Shown: positions 1 to 7,352, counted from the first letter of the stretch. The stretch is DNA of 64,000 nt from Bacteroidia bacterium (GCA_030427865.1 JAUICK010000003.1:124001-188000), one strand, 5' to 3'. The notes: generated from the letters alone by a model not told the origin. Numbers and translations are program-made.

Positions 1-1
1 A

Positions 2-253
2 ACTAAAAATATTTACGAGGCGATTTCTATTATTGCAAAAAGAGCAGAACAAATTAATGGAGATTTAAAGAAAGAATTGGTAGATAAGTTAGATGAGTTT
101 GCTACCTATAACGACAGTTTAGAAGAAGTTTTCGAAAATAAAGAACAAATAGAAGTTTCTAAATTTTACGAAAGATTGCCAAAACCAACTGCAATTGCAG
201 TTGAAGAATGGCTAAATGATAAAGTATACTACAGAACTCCAGAAACAGAATAA
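2..253 (+). CDS. rpoZ: RNA polymerase omega-like subunit (5' end outside window)
   Basis: The open frame enters from the left edge and stops at the TAA at 251-253, giving the last 83 residues. The sequence starts TKNIYEAISIIAKRAEQIN and ends YYRTPETE. It resembles the Bacteroidota version of the omega/Rpb6 subunit, which helps assemble RNA polymerase: the 'YEAISIIAKRAEQIN' helix corresponds to the conserved helix of omega. The stop overlaps the start of coaBC by one base (TAATG), so the two are probably translationally coupled. The order omega-coaBC-porD-recN is, from memory, common in flavobacteria and supports the call. Confidence 0.8.
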   Translation, partial: TKNIYEAISIIAKRAEQINGDLKKELVDKLDEFATYNDSLEEVFENKEQIEVSKFYERLPKPTAIAVEEWLNDKVYYRTPETE

Positions 254-1464
254 TGTCTGTTTTACGCGGTAAAAAAATCCTTTTAGGCATTACTGCTGGA
301 ATTGCTGCATACAAAACAGCATCATTAGTCCGTTTGTTTATAAAATTAGGCGCAGAAGTCAAAGTTATTATGACTCCTGCGTCTAAAGATTTTATTACAC
401 CTCTTACACTTTCTACACTTTCTAAAAACCCTGTTTATTCTACTTTTTATGATAAAGAGGATGAAAATGAACTATGGAATAACCATGTAGATTTAGGCCT
501 TTGGGCAGATTATATGCTTATTGCACCAGCAACAGCAAATACATTGTCTAAAATGGCAAATGGTACTTGTAATAATTTGTTATTAGCAACTTATTTATCT
601 GCAAAATGCCCTGTCTATTTTGCTCCTGCAATGGATTTAGACATGTACAAACACTCATCAACAAAAGAAAGTTTAGACAAATTACAATCCTTTAGAAACG
701 TTATGATTCCTGCTACTTCTGGCGAATTAGCAAGCGGTTTAGTGGGCGAAGGTAGAATGGCAGAGCCCCAAGATATTGTTTCATTTATTGAAAAGGATGT
801 TTTATCTAAACTTCCATTAAAAGGAAAAAAAATATTAATAACTGCAGGACCAACTTATGAAGCTATAGACCCTGTACGTTTTATAGGGAATTATTCTTCG
901 GGTAAAATGGGATTTGCAATTGCAAAAACTGCTGCAAATTTAGGTGCCGAAGTTTTTTTAATTTCTGGCCCAAGTCATCAACAAATACAACATTCTTTAG
1001 TAAAAAGGATAGATGTGGTTTCTGCGGATGAAATGTATGAAGCAGCTCATCAATATTATAATGAAGTAGATATTGCAATTCTTTCTGCTGCTGTAGCAGA
1101 TTATAAACCAAAAAATATTGCCTCACAGAAAATAAAAAAGAAAGATGTTGCGTTAGAGATTAAGTTGTCGCCTACAAAAGATATTTTAGCATCTTTAGGT
1201 AAAATTAAACAGCATCAATTTTTAGTGGGCTTTGCGTTAGAGACAAATAATGAGTTAGAAAATGCAAAGAAAAAACTGAAGAAAAAGAATTTAGATGCGA
1301 TTGTTTTAAATTCTTTGCAAGATAAAGGCGCAGGTTTTGCAACAGACACAAATAAAATTACTATTATTGATAAAAATTTAAACCAAAAATCGTTTAAGTT
1401 AAAATCTAAAGTAGCAGTTGCAAAAGATATTATAAACGAAATTGTAAACAAAATAAATGCGTAA
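253..1464 (+). CDS. coaBC: Bifunctional phosphopantothenoylcysteine decarboxylase / phosphopantothenate-cysteine ligase
   Basis: It makes 4'-phosphopantetheine for coenzyme A in two steps: CTP-dependent ligation of cysteine to phosphopantothenate, then FMN-dependent decarboxylation. The 403 residues match the usual fused length. The N-terminal flavoprotein domain (about 1-185) has ITAGIAAYK near residue 13, catalytic His78 in NNHVDLG, and PAMDLDMY at 125-132. The ligase domain begins near 190 with ITAGPTYEAIDPVRFIGNYS. At the position of the decarboxylase's reactive cysteine (LACG in E. coli and plants) this protein has serine: LASGLVGEGRM, Ser161. It starts inside the upstream stop and overlaps porD by 8 bases, so it lies in one operon. 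Confidence 0.96.
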   Translation: MSVLRGKKILLGITAGIAAYKTASLVRLFIKLGAEVKVIMTPASKDFITPLTLSTLSKNPVYSTFYDKEDENELWNNHVDLGLWADYMLIAPATANTLSKMANGTCNNLLLATYLSAKCPVYFAPAMDLDMYKHSSTKESLDKLQSFRNVMIPATSGELASGLVGEGRMAEPQDIVSFIEKDVLSKLPLKGKKILITAGPTYEAIDPVRFIGNYSSGKMGFAIAKTAANLGAEVFLISGPSHQQIQHSLVKRIDVVSADEMYEAAHQYYNEVDIAILSAAVADYKPKNIASQKIKKKDVALEIKLSPTKDILASLGKIKQHQFLVGFALETNNELENAKKKLKKKNLDAIVLNSLQDKGAGFATDTNKITIIDKNLNQKSFKLKSKVAVAKDIINEIVNKINA

Positions 1465-2347
1465 CTTTTTAATTCTTTTTGTGTTTTTGTTTTCTATTTT
1501 GAGTGTAAATTCTCAAGAATTAAACTGTTTGGTAAATATTAATTTTAATCAAGTACAAGGGTCAAATACTCAAGTATTTAAAACTTTGCAAACTGCTTTA
1601 ACAGAATTTATCAATCAAACAAAATGGACAAACAGAGAAGTTAAACCAGAAGAACGTATTAATTGTGCTATGAACATAATTATTACTTCGAGAAACGATA
1701 ATTCTTTCGAAGCAACTTTGCAGATACAATCTACAAGACCTGTTTATGGAGCTACATACGAAACACCTTTATTAAACTTAAAAGATAACGATTTTAATTT
1801 TAGATATAATGAGTTTGATCCGTTAATCTACAACCGAAATTCTTTTGATAGTAACTTAATATCTACCATTGTTTTTTATGTAAATATTATTTTAGGTGTA
1901 GATGCAGATACCTTTAAACTAAAAGGTGGAGAAACCTATTTAAAAGAGGCACAAAACGCAATGTTGCAAGCACAACAAAGCGGACTTGCTTCATGGCAAA
2001 ATGTTGTGGGGAAACAAAATCGTTTTTTATTGATTGATAACTTACTGTCTCCAAAATTATCTATGTATAGAACAGCAATGTATAATTACCATAGAAGAGG
2101 TTTAGATGAGTTTGTTAGAAATAAAAATGTTGCAAAACAAGCCATAGAAGATGCTGTAATTTCTATGGAAACTTTGTTTAATAAAACTGTTGGTAATTAC
2201 TTAATCCGTTTATTTTTTGATGCTAAAGCAGATGAAATTGTAAAGCTATACTCTGATGGTTCTAATACTAAAAATCAAAATAAATTGGTACAAACTGTTC
2301 GTAGAATATCTCCAAACAACAATACTAAATGGAAGGAGATTAAATAA
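1457..2347 (+). CDS. porD: DUF4835 family protein, type IX secretion PorD-like
   Basis: A 296-residue exported protein with a signal peptide (about 1-19, ending VNSQ). The body is a DUF4835 protein: NINFNQVQGSN after the signal and a central FRYNEFDPLIYNRNSFDSNL. The family is annotated as PorD, an accessory periplasmic component of the type IX secretion system, but its biochemical role is not established. It overlaps coaBC by 8 bases. The window also holds a type IX cargo protein at 5595-7193. The family call is strong, the role is from family annotation only. Confidence 0.85.
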   Translation: MRNFLILFVFLFSILSVNSQELNCLVNINFNQVQGSNTQVFKTLQTALTEFINQTKWTNREVKPEERINCAMNIIITSRNDNSFEATLQIQSTRPVYGATYETPLLNLKDNDFNFRYNEFDPLIYNRNSFDSNLISTIVFYVNIILGVDADTFKLKGGETYLKEAQNAMLQAQQSGLASWQNVVGKQNRFLLIDNLLSPKLSMYRTAMYNYHRRGLDEFVRNKNVAKQAIEDAVISMETLFNKTVGNYLIRLFFDAKADEIVKLYSDGSNTKNQNKLVQTVRRISPNNNTKWKEIK

Positions 2348-2379
2348 AATTTTAGTTTATATATATTGGTATTACCAGT

Positions 2380-2586
2380 TTATTCTTCGAAGAAATAAGA
2401 AATATTAACTCCTAACACTGTTGCTAACCTAAATAGTGTTTCCAATTTTATTTGCGACTTACCACTTTCTAAGCGATGATAAGATTTTTGACTTATACAC
2501 AACCTCTCACTAACATAATCTTGGGTGTATTCTTTTTCTACTCTAATTTTTCTAATTCTCTTTCTTACTTTTTCTAATTGTTCCAT
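2380..2586 (-). CDS. XRE-family helix-turn-helix regulator
   Basis: A 68-residue protein that is essentially one Cro/CI-type DNA-binding domain: RIRKIRVEKEYTQDYVSERL, then the recognition helix region SQKSYHRLESGKSQIKLETL and the family tail LATVLGVNISYFFEE. There is no sensor domain, so it probably acts as a dimer on a dyad operator. Its own promoter (2648-2678), a trinucleotide repeat in its leader (2595-2622) and a pair of dyads (2696-2732) lie directly upstream, facing the barrel-protein array. It is convergent with porD. Control of the array is inferred from position only. Confidence 0.85.
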   Translation of the reverse strand: MEQLEKVRKRIRKIRVEKEYTQDYVSERLCISQKSYHRLESGKSQIKLETLFRLATVLGVNISYFFEE

Positions 2587-2594
2587 TAATAATG

Positions 2595-2622
2595 TATTAT
2601 TATTATTATTATTATTATTATT
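2595..2622. repeat. (AAT)9 trinucleotide microsatellite in the XRE leader
   Basis: Nine and one third perfect copies of TAT on the plus strand, AAT on the coding strand of the XRE gene. The tract ends 8 bases before the XRE ATG at 2586 and lies between its predicted start of transcription and its start codon. Slipped-strand changes here would alter leader length without touching the protein. Confidence 0.95.
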
Positions 2623-2647
2623 GGGAAATTGTAGCTAACATTTTTTT

Positions 2648-2678
2648 CAAAGATATAAATAGTTTCTTCATTTTACAA
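2648..2678 (-). promoter_or_regulatory. Promoter of the XRE gene (TTG-N20-TATCTTTG)
   Basis: On the minus strand TTG (2678-2676) is followed after 20 bases by TATCTTTG (2655-2648), an exact match to the Bacteroidota TTG/TAnnTTTG form. Transcription would start near 2642 and give a leader of about 55 bases that contains the AAT tract. Confidence 0.6.
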
Positions 2679-2695
2679 TAGACAATTTTTGGGTA

Positions 2696-2732
2696 ACGGA
2701 AAACCGTTAGTTTTCTCACGGTTTTCCGTGAG
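2696..2732. promoter_or_regulatory. Paired dyads, likely tandem operator between divergent promoters
   Basis: ACGGAAAACCGT (2696-2707) and ACGGTTTTCCGT (2718-2729) are each an ACGG-N4-CCGT dyad, and they are also perfect reverse complements of each other. Their centres are 22 bp apart, two helical turns. The right copy extends to a 7-bp hairpin, CTCACGG-TTTT-CCGTGAG (2715-2732). The pair lies midway between the XRE promoter and the array promoter, the expected place for an operator bound by two XRE dimers. With the two promoters and the repeat it accounts for the 363-base stretch without genes (2587-2949); the leader from about 2802 to 2949 shows nothing else. Confidence 0.6.
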
Positions 2733-2765
2733 CTAAAAAAGGTATAATTTACCTGTTTTTTGGGA

Positions 2766-2796
2766 TTGGACTATAATAAATCCTCTAATATATTTG
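2766..2796 (+). promoter_or_regulatory. Promoter of the barrel-protein array (TTG-N20-TATATTTG)
   Basis: TTG at 2766-2768 and TATATTTG at 2789-2796, 20 bases apart, match the Bacteroidota consensus. Transcription would start near 2802, leaving a leader of about 147 bases before the first array gene at 2950. Unlike the later copies, this leader lacks the hairpin and the conserved spacer box. Confidence 0.6.
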
Positions 2797-2949
2797 TAAT
2801 ATGAATTTTTAAATTAGATAACTATGACTATCTACTTTTAAAACTTAAAAAGAAAGAGAAATAAATATTTACTACTTCAAATTAGACTCAATATGTATGA
2901 GGTCTAATAAAGAACATAGCCCTTAATATAACCCTAAAATCAGTAAGTT

Positions 2950-3465
2950 ATGAAAAAAACAATTCTATTTTTAGCCATTTTATTTTTAACAATGAATCTA
3001 AAAGGACAAATAACAAAAGGAAATTGGATGTTTGGTGGAGATGCAATACTACAAGGCTACAAATTTGAAAATCAAGAGAAATTTAAATATTATGCCGAAA
3101 TATTTCCAAAAGCAGGTTATTTTATTAAAGACCAGTTCGTTATTGGTAGTGAAATAGGAATTTATATAAGTGATGCTGCTTTTTACAGCTCTTTGATTCC
3201 TTTTGCTCGTTATTATTTTTTTGATAGTGAAAAAATAATTAATCCTTTTATTGAAGGAGGTGTTGGTATCGAAAATATCTCCAATAAAAATAGTTCTATA
3301 TCTGATATAACCGAGTTAATGTATCAATTCAAAATTGGTTCATCCATTTTTTTTACCAATAGTGTTGCCTTAAATCTTACTTTAAATTATAAGAAGAACT
3401 CTTTTAGATTTGATGAAGAATTATCTGTGGCAATTGGCTTTCAAATTCATCTACAAAAAAAATAA
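2950..3465 (+). CDS. Outer-membrane beta-barrel protein, array copy 1
   Basis: A 171-residue protein with a signal peptide (cleavage near LKGQ, residue 19) and a mature part of alternating aromatic and polar strands: GNWMFGGDAILQGYKF, AEIFPKAGYFIKDQFVIGSE, ARYYFF, INPFIEGGVGIENIS. It ends in a hydrophobic strand (SVAIGFQIHLQKK). These are marks of a small 8-strand outer-membrane barrel of the PF13505/PF13568 kind. It heads four tandem paralogues. Its centre and C-terminal third are almost identical to copy 2, but its first 30 residues and upstream DNA differ. The function is unknown. Confidence 0.85.
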   Translation: MKKTILFLAILFLTMNLKGQITKGNWMFGGDAILQGYKFENQEKFKYYAEIFPKAGYFIKDQFVIGSEIGIYISDAAFYSSLIPFARYYFFDSEKIINPFIEGGVGIENISNKNSSISDITELMYQFKIGSSIFFTNSVALNLTLNYKKNSFRFDEELSVAIGFQIHLQKK

Positions 3466-3504
3466 TCATCTAAAATTAAACATATGAAATAATACTATTA
3501 AAAA

Positions 3505-3580
3505 AGAGAAAGTTGCTACACGAATATAGCAACCTCTCCTGTTAAAAAAAATTACCGCGAAATAATTAATTTAAAACCAT
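3505..3580 (+). repeat. Spacer element 1 of the array: hairpin plus conserved box
   Basis: The hairpin is GTTGCTA (3512-3518), an 8-base loop CACGAATA, then TAGCAAC (3527-3533), with an outer GAGA/TCTC pairing (3506-3509, 3535-3538). It is followed by a box with the core TTACCGCGAAATAATTAATT that recurs in all four spacers. The element starts about 40 bases after the stop of copy 1 and ends 33 bases before copy 2. There is no U-tract, so it is not a normal terminator. Confidence 0.8.
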
Positions 3581-3612
3581 ACAAAATTATAAAAACTTAA
3601 TTAATAACCAAT

Positions 3613-4128
3613 ATGAAGAAAACAATTTTAATTTTAACATTTTTTTTAATTGCAATTAACCTGAAAGCTCAAACTACTCAGGGAAATTGGATGTTTGGAG
3701 GAGATGCTATACTACAAGGGTACAAATTTGAAAACCAAGAGAAATTTAAATATTATGCCGAAATATTTCCAAAGGCAGGTTATTTTATTAAAGACCAGTT
3801 CGTTATTGGTAGTGAAGTTGGTATCTACATAAGCGAAGTAAATTTTTATACTTCGTTAGTTCCTTTTGTTAGGTATTATTTATTTAATAATGAAAAAATT
3901 ATAAATCCATTTATAGAGAGTGGTATTGGTTTTGAGAATATTTCCAACAGAAAAAACTCTCAACCCGATATAACCGAGTTAATGTACCAATTCAAAATAG
4001 GTTCATCCATTTTTTTTACCAATAGTGTTGCCTTAAATCTTACTTTAAATTATAAGAAGAACTCTTTTAGATTTGATGAAGAATTATCTGTGGCAATTGG
4101 CTTTCAAATCCATCTACAAAAAAAATAA
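3613..4128 (+). CDS. Outer-membrane beta-barrel protein, array copy 2
   Basis: A 171-residue paralogue of copy 1 with a signal peptide ending LKAQ. It is a mosaic. Its first 100 bases and upstream spacer are nearly identical to copies 3 and 4, while codons from about 41 to 73 and the last 45 codons are nearly identical to copy 1. Only the middle (EVNFYTSLVPFVRYYLFNNE) differs from copy 1. This pattern points to gene conversion or unequal crossover in the array. It probably shares the array transcript. Function unknown; barrel fold inferred as for copy 1. Confidence 0.85.
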   Translation: MKKTILILTFFLIAINLKAQTTQGNWMFGGDAILQGYKFENQEKFKYYAEIFPKAGYFIKDQFVIGSEVGIYISEVNFYTSLVPFVRYYLFNNEKIINPFIESGIGFENISNRKNSQPDITELMYQFKIGSSIFFTNSVALNLTLNYKKNSFRFDEELSVAIGFQIHLQKK

Positions 4129-4167
4129 CTTAAAGAATAAATTTATGAAATAATAACTAACAAAAAA

Positions 4168-4243
4168 AGAGAAAGTCGTTACACGAATATAACGACCTCT
4201 CCTGTTAAAAAAAATTACCGCGAAATAATTAATTTAAAACTAT
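4168..4243 (+). repeat. Spacer element 2 of the array: hairpin plus conserved box
   Basis: The hairpin is GTCGTTA (4175-4181), loop CACGAATA, TAACGAC (4190-4196). Compared with element 1 the stem has two paired changes (T:A to C:G at position 3 and C:G to T:A at position 5), while the loop is unchanged. The same box (core TTACCGCGAAATAATTAATT) follows. Confidence 0.8.
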
Positions 4244-4275
4244 GCAAAATTATAAAAACTTAATTAATAACCAAT

Positions 4276-4800
4276 ATGAAGAAAACAATTTTAATTTTAA
4301 CATTTTTTTTAATTGCAATTAACCTGAAGGCTCAAACTACTCAGGGAAATTGGATGTTTGGAGGAGATGTAATACTACAAGGCTATAAATTTGAAAATCA
4401 AGTGAATAAAAACAAATTCAATTACCATGTAGAGATATTCCCAAAAGCAGGTTATTTTATCAAAGATCAGTTCGTTATTGGTAGTGAAATAGGTGTATTT
4501 ATAAATGAAGCAACTTTTTACACTTCATTAGTTCCTTTTGCTAGGTATTATCTATTTAATAACGAAAAAATACTTAATCCTTTTCTTGAAGGAGGTTTTG
4601 GTTTTAAAAATATTTCCTACAAGAGTTCTTCTTCTAAAAATTTAAATGATTTTATGTACCAATTTAAAATTGGTACTTCATTATTTTTCACGAATAGTGT
4701 TGCCCTAAACCTTAGCTTAAACTACAAGAAAAACTCGTTTCAATTTGATGAAGAATTATCTCTTGCTTTTGGTTTCCAAATTCATTTAATAAGAAAATAA
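4276..4800 (+). CDS. Outer-membrane beta-barrel protein, array copy 3
   Basis: A 174-residue paralogue with the same signal peptide and N-terminus as copies 2 and 4 (TTQGNWMFGGD). It carries a small insertion (VNKNKFNYHVEI) where copies 1 and 2 have EKFKYYAEI, and a different variable segment near residues 110-125 (SYKSSSSKNLNDF). Differences are concentrated in segments that would be loops of the barrel, whereas strand segments such as FPKAGYFIKDQFVIGSE are conserved. Loop-focused divergence would fit surface exposure, but the function is unknown. Confidence 0.85.
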   Translation: MKKTILILTFFLIAINLKAQTTQGNWMFGGDVILQGYKFENQVNKNKFNYHVEIFPKAGYFIKDQFVIGSEIGVFINEATFYTSLVPFARYYLFNNEKILNPFLEGGFGFKNISYKSSSSKNLNDFMYQFKIGTSLFFTNSVALNLSLNYKKNSFQFDEELSLAFGFQIHLIRK

Positions 4801-4841
4801 CTTTTAAAAAAGACATCTATGAAATAAAAGAAAACTTAAAA

Positions 4842-4916
4842 AAGTGAAAGCAGTTACACGGATGTAACACTTCTCCTGTTAAAAAAAATTACCGCGAAAT
4901 AATTAATTTAAAACCA
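4842..4916 (+). repeat. Spacer element 3 of the array: hairpin plus conserved box
   Basis: The hairpin is GTTACA (4853-4858), loop CGGA, TGTAAC (4863-4868). The stem sequence differs from elements 1 and 2, but its place and the following CTCCTGTTAAA box with the core TTACCGCGAAATAATTAATT are kept. Confidence 0.75.
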
Positions 4917-4949
4917 TACAAAATTATAAAAACTTAATTAATAACCAAT

Positions 4950-5468
4950 ATGAAGAAAACAATTTTAATTTTAACATTTTTTTTAATTGTAACTAATCTA
5001 AAAGCTCAAACTACTCAGGGAAATTGGATGTTTGGAGGAGATGCTATACTACAAGGGTATAAACATAAAAATCAAGATAATTTTATATACTATGCAGAAA
5101 TTTTCCCTAAAGCAGGTTATTTTATCAAAGATCAATTTGTAATTGGTAGTGAAATAGGAATTTTTGTTAATAAAATTACTTTTTACTCTTCATTAGTACC
5201 TTTTGCTAGATTCTATTTTCTTGATAATGAAAAAATAATTAACCCTTTTATAGAAGGAGGTCTTGGGTTCAAAAATATATCTTATGAAAAAGGAAGTGTG
5301 AACCCTTCAGTAAATGAATTTATGTATCAATTCAAAGTTGGTACTTCATTATTTTTCACAAATAGTGTGGCTCTTAACCTTACTTTTAACTACAAAAAAA
5401 ACTCGTTTAACTTTGATGAAGAATTATCATTAGCATTTGGGTTTCAAATCCATTTACAAAAAAAATAG
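4950..5468 (+). CDS. Outer-membrane beta-barrel protein, array copy 4
   Basis: A 172-residue paralogue, last of the four. It shares the signal peptide and N-terminus with copies 2 and 3, and the C-terminal strand (LAFGFQIHLQKK) is close to copy 3. Variable segments are near residues 38-46 (KHKNQDNFI) and 112-125 (YEKGSVNPSVNEF). The repeat unit (gene plus spacer) is about 663 bases for copies 1 and 2, and slightly different for 3 and 4. The downstream spacer again carries the hairpin and box, now ahead of an unrelated gene. Confidence 0.85.
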   Translation: MKKTILILTFFLIVTNLKAQTTQGNWMFGGDAILQGYKHKNQDNFIYYAEIFPKAGYFIKDQFVIGSEIGIFVNKITFYSSLVPFARFYFLDNEKIINPFIEGGLGFKNISYEKGSVNPSVNEFMYQFKVGTSLFFTNSVALNLTFNYKKNSFNFDEELSLAFGFQIHLQKK

Positions 5469-5511
5469 CAACTTAATATCAATACTTTATGGAATAGAAA
5501 TATCTAAAAAA

Positions 5512-5584
5512 ATGAGAAAGCAGTTACGCGGATGTAACACTTCTCCAGTTAAAAATAATTACCGCGAAATAATTAATTTAAAAC
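5512..5584 (+). repeat. Spacer element 4: hairpin plus conserved box, upstream of the T9SS protein
   Basis: The hairpin is GTTACG (5523-5528), loop CGGA, TGTAAC (5533-5538), with an outer GAGAA/TTCTC pairing. It is followed by the box TTACCGCGAAATAATTAATT. It stands 10-70 bases before a gene that is not homologous to the barrel genes, so the element is not just a by-product of the gene duplications, or it marks the end of the duplicated block. Confidence 0.75.
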
Positions 5585-5594
5585 AATACAAATT

Positions 5595-7193
5595 ATGAAA
5601 ACTTTATTAAAAGCAATCACTTACTTTCTAATAATATTAAGCTCAAATTTTATTAGTGCACAAGTTACAGTAGAAACTGTCCATGTTAATGTCAATGGAA
5701 ATTTAATTCCTAATTGTGGAACTATAGATTTAGAAACCAATACAACCACAAATGTTTCTTTGTGGATTAAGCTATCTAAAAATACCAGTCATGTAGTTGG
5801 GGATGGAAATTTATACATTTACAGGAAAAATTCTGTAAGTTCTACTATAGAAACTGAGGTGTTAAACAAACAAATACCAAGTTCTGCATGGCTTTTGCCA
5901 ACAGAATATAATACAACAGAAAATATCGTATTAAACTATGATGATTTCAGTAATACTTCTGGTGGTGTTATTTTTATAAGATACGTATCTTCAGGTAATT
6001 CTGAATATGATTCTTGTAATATGAATGTTATCAAAGATGAAAAACCAACATTTACAATGCCATCAAGTACTACAGTAGCTTGCAATTCTACTGCCTCAAA
6101 AACATTTACAGTTACCAATGTTTATAATTCTCCAGGTAATTTAAGCTTTAATTGGGAAATTGGTAATGGTTGGTTATTTAATGGAAATTCTGTTTCCAAT
6201 TTTACAACTACTACAAATAGTATTTCTTTAGTGCCAACAGCTTTTCCGCCAAGTAATGTTAGTGTTACTCCAGTTTTAGATGGGGTGTCGTACCCTAAAT
6301 TAACAACTTCAGTAAGTTTGTCAGAATTAACTGTCGGAGAAATTAGTGGTAGTACCCAGAGTTGCGTGGGGTCAAATAATACTTTTTCTATTTCAAATGT
6401 TCCTAGTAACGCCAATGTTACTTGGACTTTAACCCCTTCTAATATAGCAAATATTGTTTCTACAACTAGCAATAGTGTTACTTTAAATGGTACGTTTAAT
6501 GGCGTTGCCATATTAAGAGCCGTGGTCTCTAACTCTTGTGGACAAACAAAAACACGTATTAAAAGTATTCAAGTTGGTGGCCCCGTAGTTTCTGGAGTTA
6601 GTGAAATTGACCCAAGTTCTATTTTACATTTATACTCTTTTAAACCAGATTGTTTGGTTGGTTTAAAATTAAATTTATTTCCAAGTTCGGCAGGTATTTT
6701 AAATTACGAATGGCAAAAGATTTCTAATAATTTTCAATGGTCTAAAGATTTTGCACCTAATGTAAATGATGATAAAATAATTATCAATACAAATTCTAAC
6801 ACAACCATTTCTTTTAAAGTAAGAGTGCAAGATAATTTATGTGGTTGGTCTAATTGGAAAACAATTAATTACAATATAACTTCTTGCGGTTCAAGTAATA
6901 ATGGCGGAGGATCTAGTAATGGTGGAATAAACAGTAATAATTTTTCTATTTATCCTGTTCCTGTAAGTAATATATTACACATTGATATACAAAGTATATC
7001 TGGACCTTTTTTACTGAATAGCGGAGATATTTATACTATAAAACTTTTTAAAACAGGTGTGGGTTATGTTAGGCAAATTACCTCTAATACTTCTAATGCA
7101 CAAATAGATGTAAATGGTTTGGCGAGTGGACTTTATATTCTTGAAATTCATTACAATAACATATATGAAAGTCATGGAATTTTAATAAATTAA
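5595..7193 (+). CDS. Secreted protein with type IX sorting domain
   Basis: A 532-residue protein with a signal peptide (about 1-22, SNFISAQ), a threonine- and serine-rich body with Ig/PKD-like repeats and cysteines spaced as in such domains, then a Gly-Ser-Asn linker (about 430-447). The last 80 residues form a type A sorting domain: FSIYPVPVSNILHIDI, then IDVNGLASGLYILEI. This domain sends proteins through the type IX system to the cell surface, where it is usually cleaved. The gene follows the barrel array directly with the same spacer element, so it is probably co-expressed with the array. The ligand is unknown. Confidence 0.85.
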   Translation: MKTLLKAITYFLIILSSNFISAQVTVETVHVNVNGNLIPNCGTIDLETNTTTNVSLWIKLSKNTSHVVGDGNLYIYRKNSVSSTIETEVLNKQIPSSAWLLPTEYNTTENIVLNYDDFSNTSGGVIFIRYVSSGNSEYDSCNMNVIKDEKPTFTMPSSTTVACNSTASKTFTVTNVYNSPGNLSFNWEIGNGWLFNGNSVSNFTTTTNSISLVPTAFPPSNVSVTPVLDGVSYPKLTTSVSLSELTVGEISGSTQSCVGSNNTFSISNVPSNANVTWTLTPSNIANIVSTTSNSVTLNGTFNGVAILRAVVSNSCGQTKTRIKSIQVGGPVVSGVSEIDPSSILHLYSFKPDCLVGLKLNLFPSSAGILNYEWQKISNNFQWSKDFAPNVNDDKIIINTNSNTTISFKVRVQDNLCGWSNWKTINYNITSCGSSNNGGGSSNGGINSNNFSIYPVPVSNILHIDIQSISGPFLLNSGDIYTIKLFKTGVGYVRQITSNTSNAQIDVNGLASGLYILEIHYNNIYESHGILIN

Positions 7194-7352
7194 TTAGAAT
7201 TATACCAATTTTATTGTATAAATGGCAGTTAAGGGCTAATTTCTATATTAGTGCTTAACTGCTATCTTGTTTGCAAAAAAAAAGTAATTCATATTTTAAA
7301 TATATTTTATTGCCTATTTTTCACTAATTTTAGCCAACAAAAATTTGTAAAC

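Noticed and set aside
881..1451. Minus-strand frames within coaBC
   Set aside because: They are antisense to a well-conserved gene, with low-complexity Phe/Gln/Leu-rich products and no family match.
3466..5594. Regular repeats between the barrel genes as a CRISPR-like array
   Set aside because: The period is about 660 bases and the 'spacers' are coding genes of one family. There is no short repeat-spacer pattern and no cas gene.
6122..6511. A 129-residue minus-strand frame inside the type IX-secreted protein gene
   Set aside because: It lies wholly in the coding region, and its hydrophobic repeats reflect the Thr/Ser-rich codons of the real gene on the other strand.
7251..7352. RecN with a 34-residue N-terminal extension
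   Set aside because: The extension is hydrophobic, unlike the family, and the TTG at 7353 gives the usual start. The longer frame is chance.
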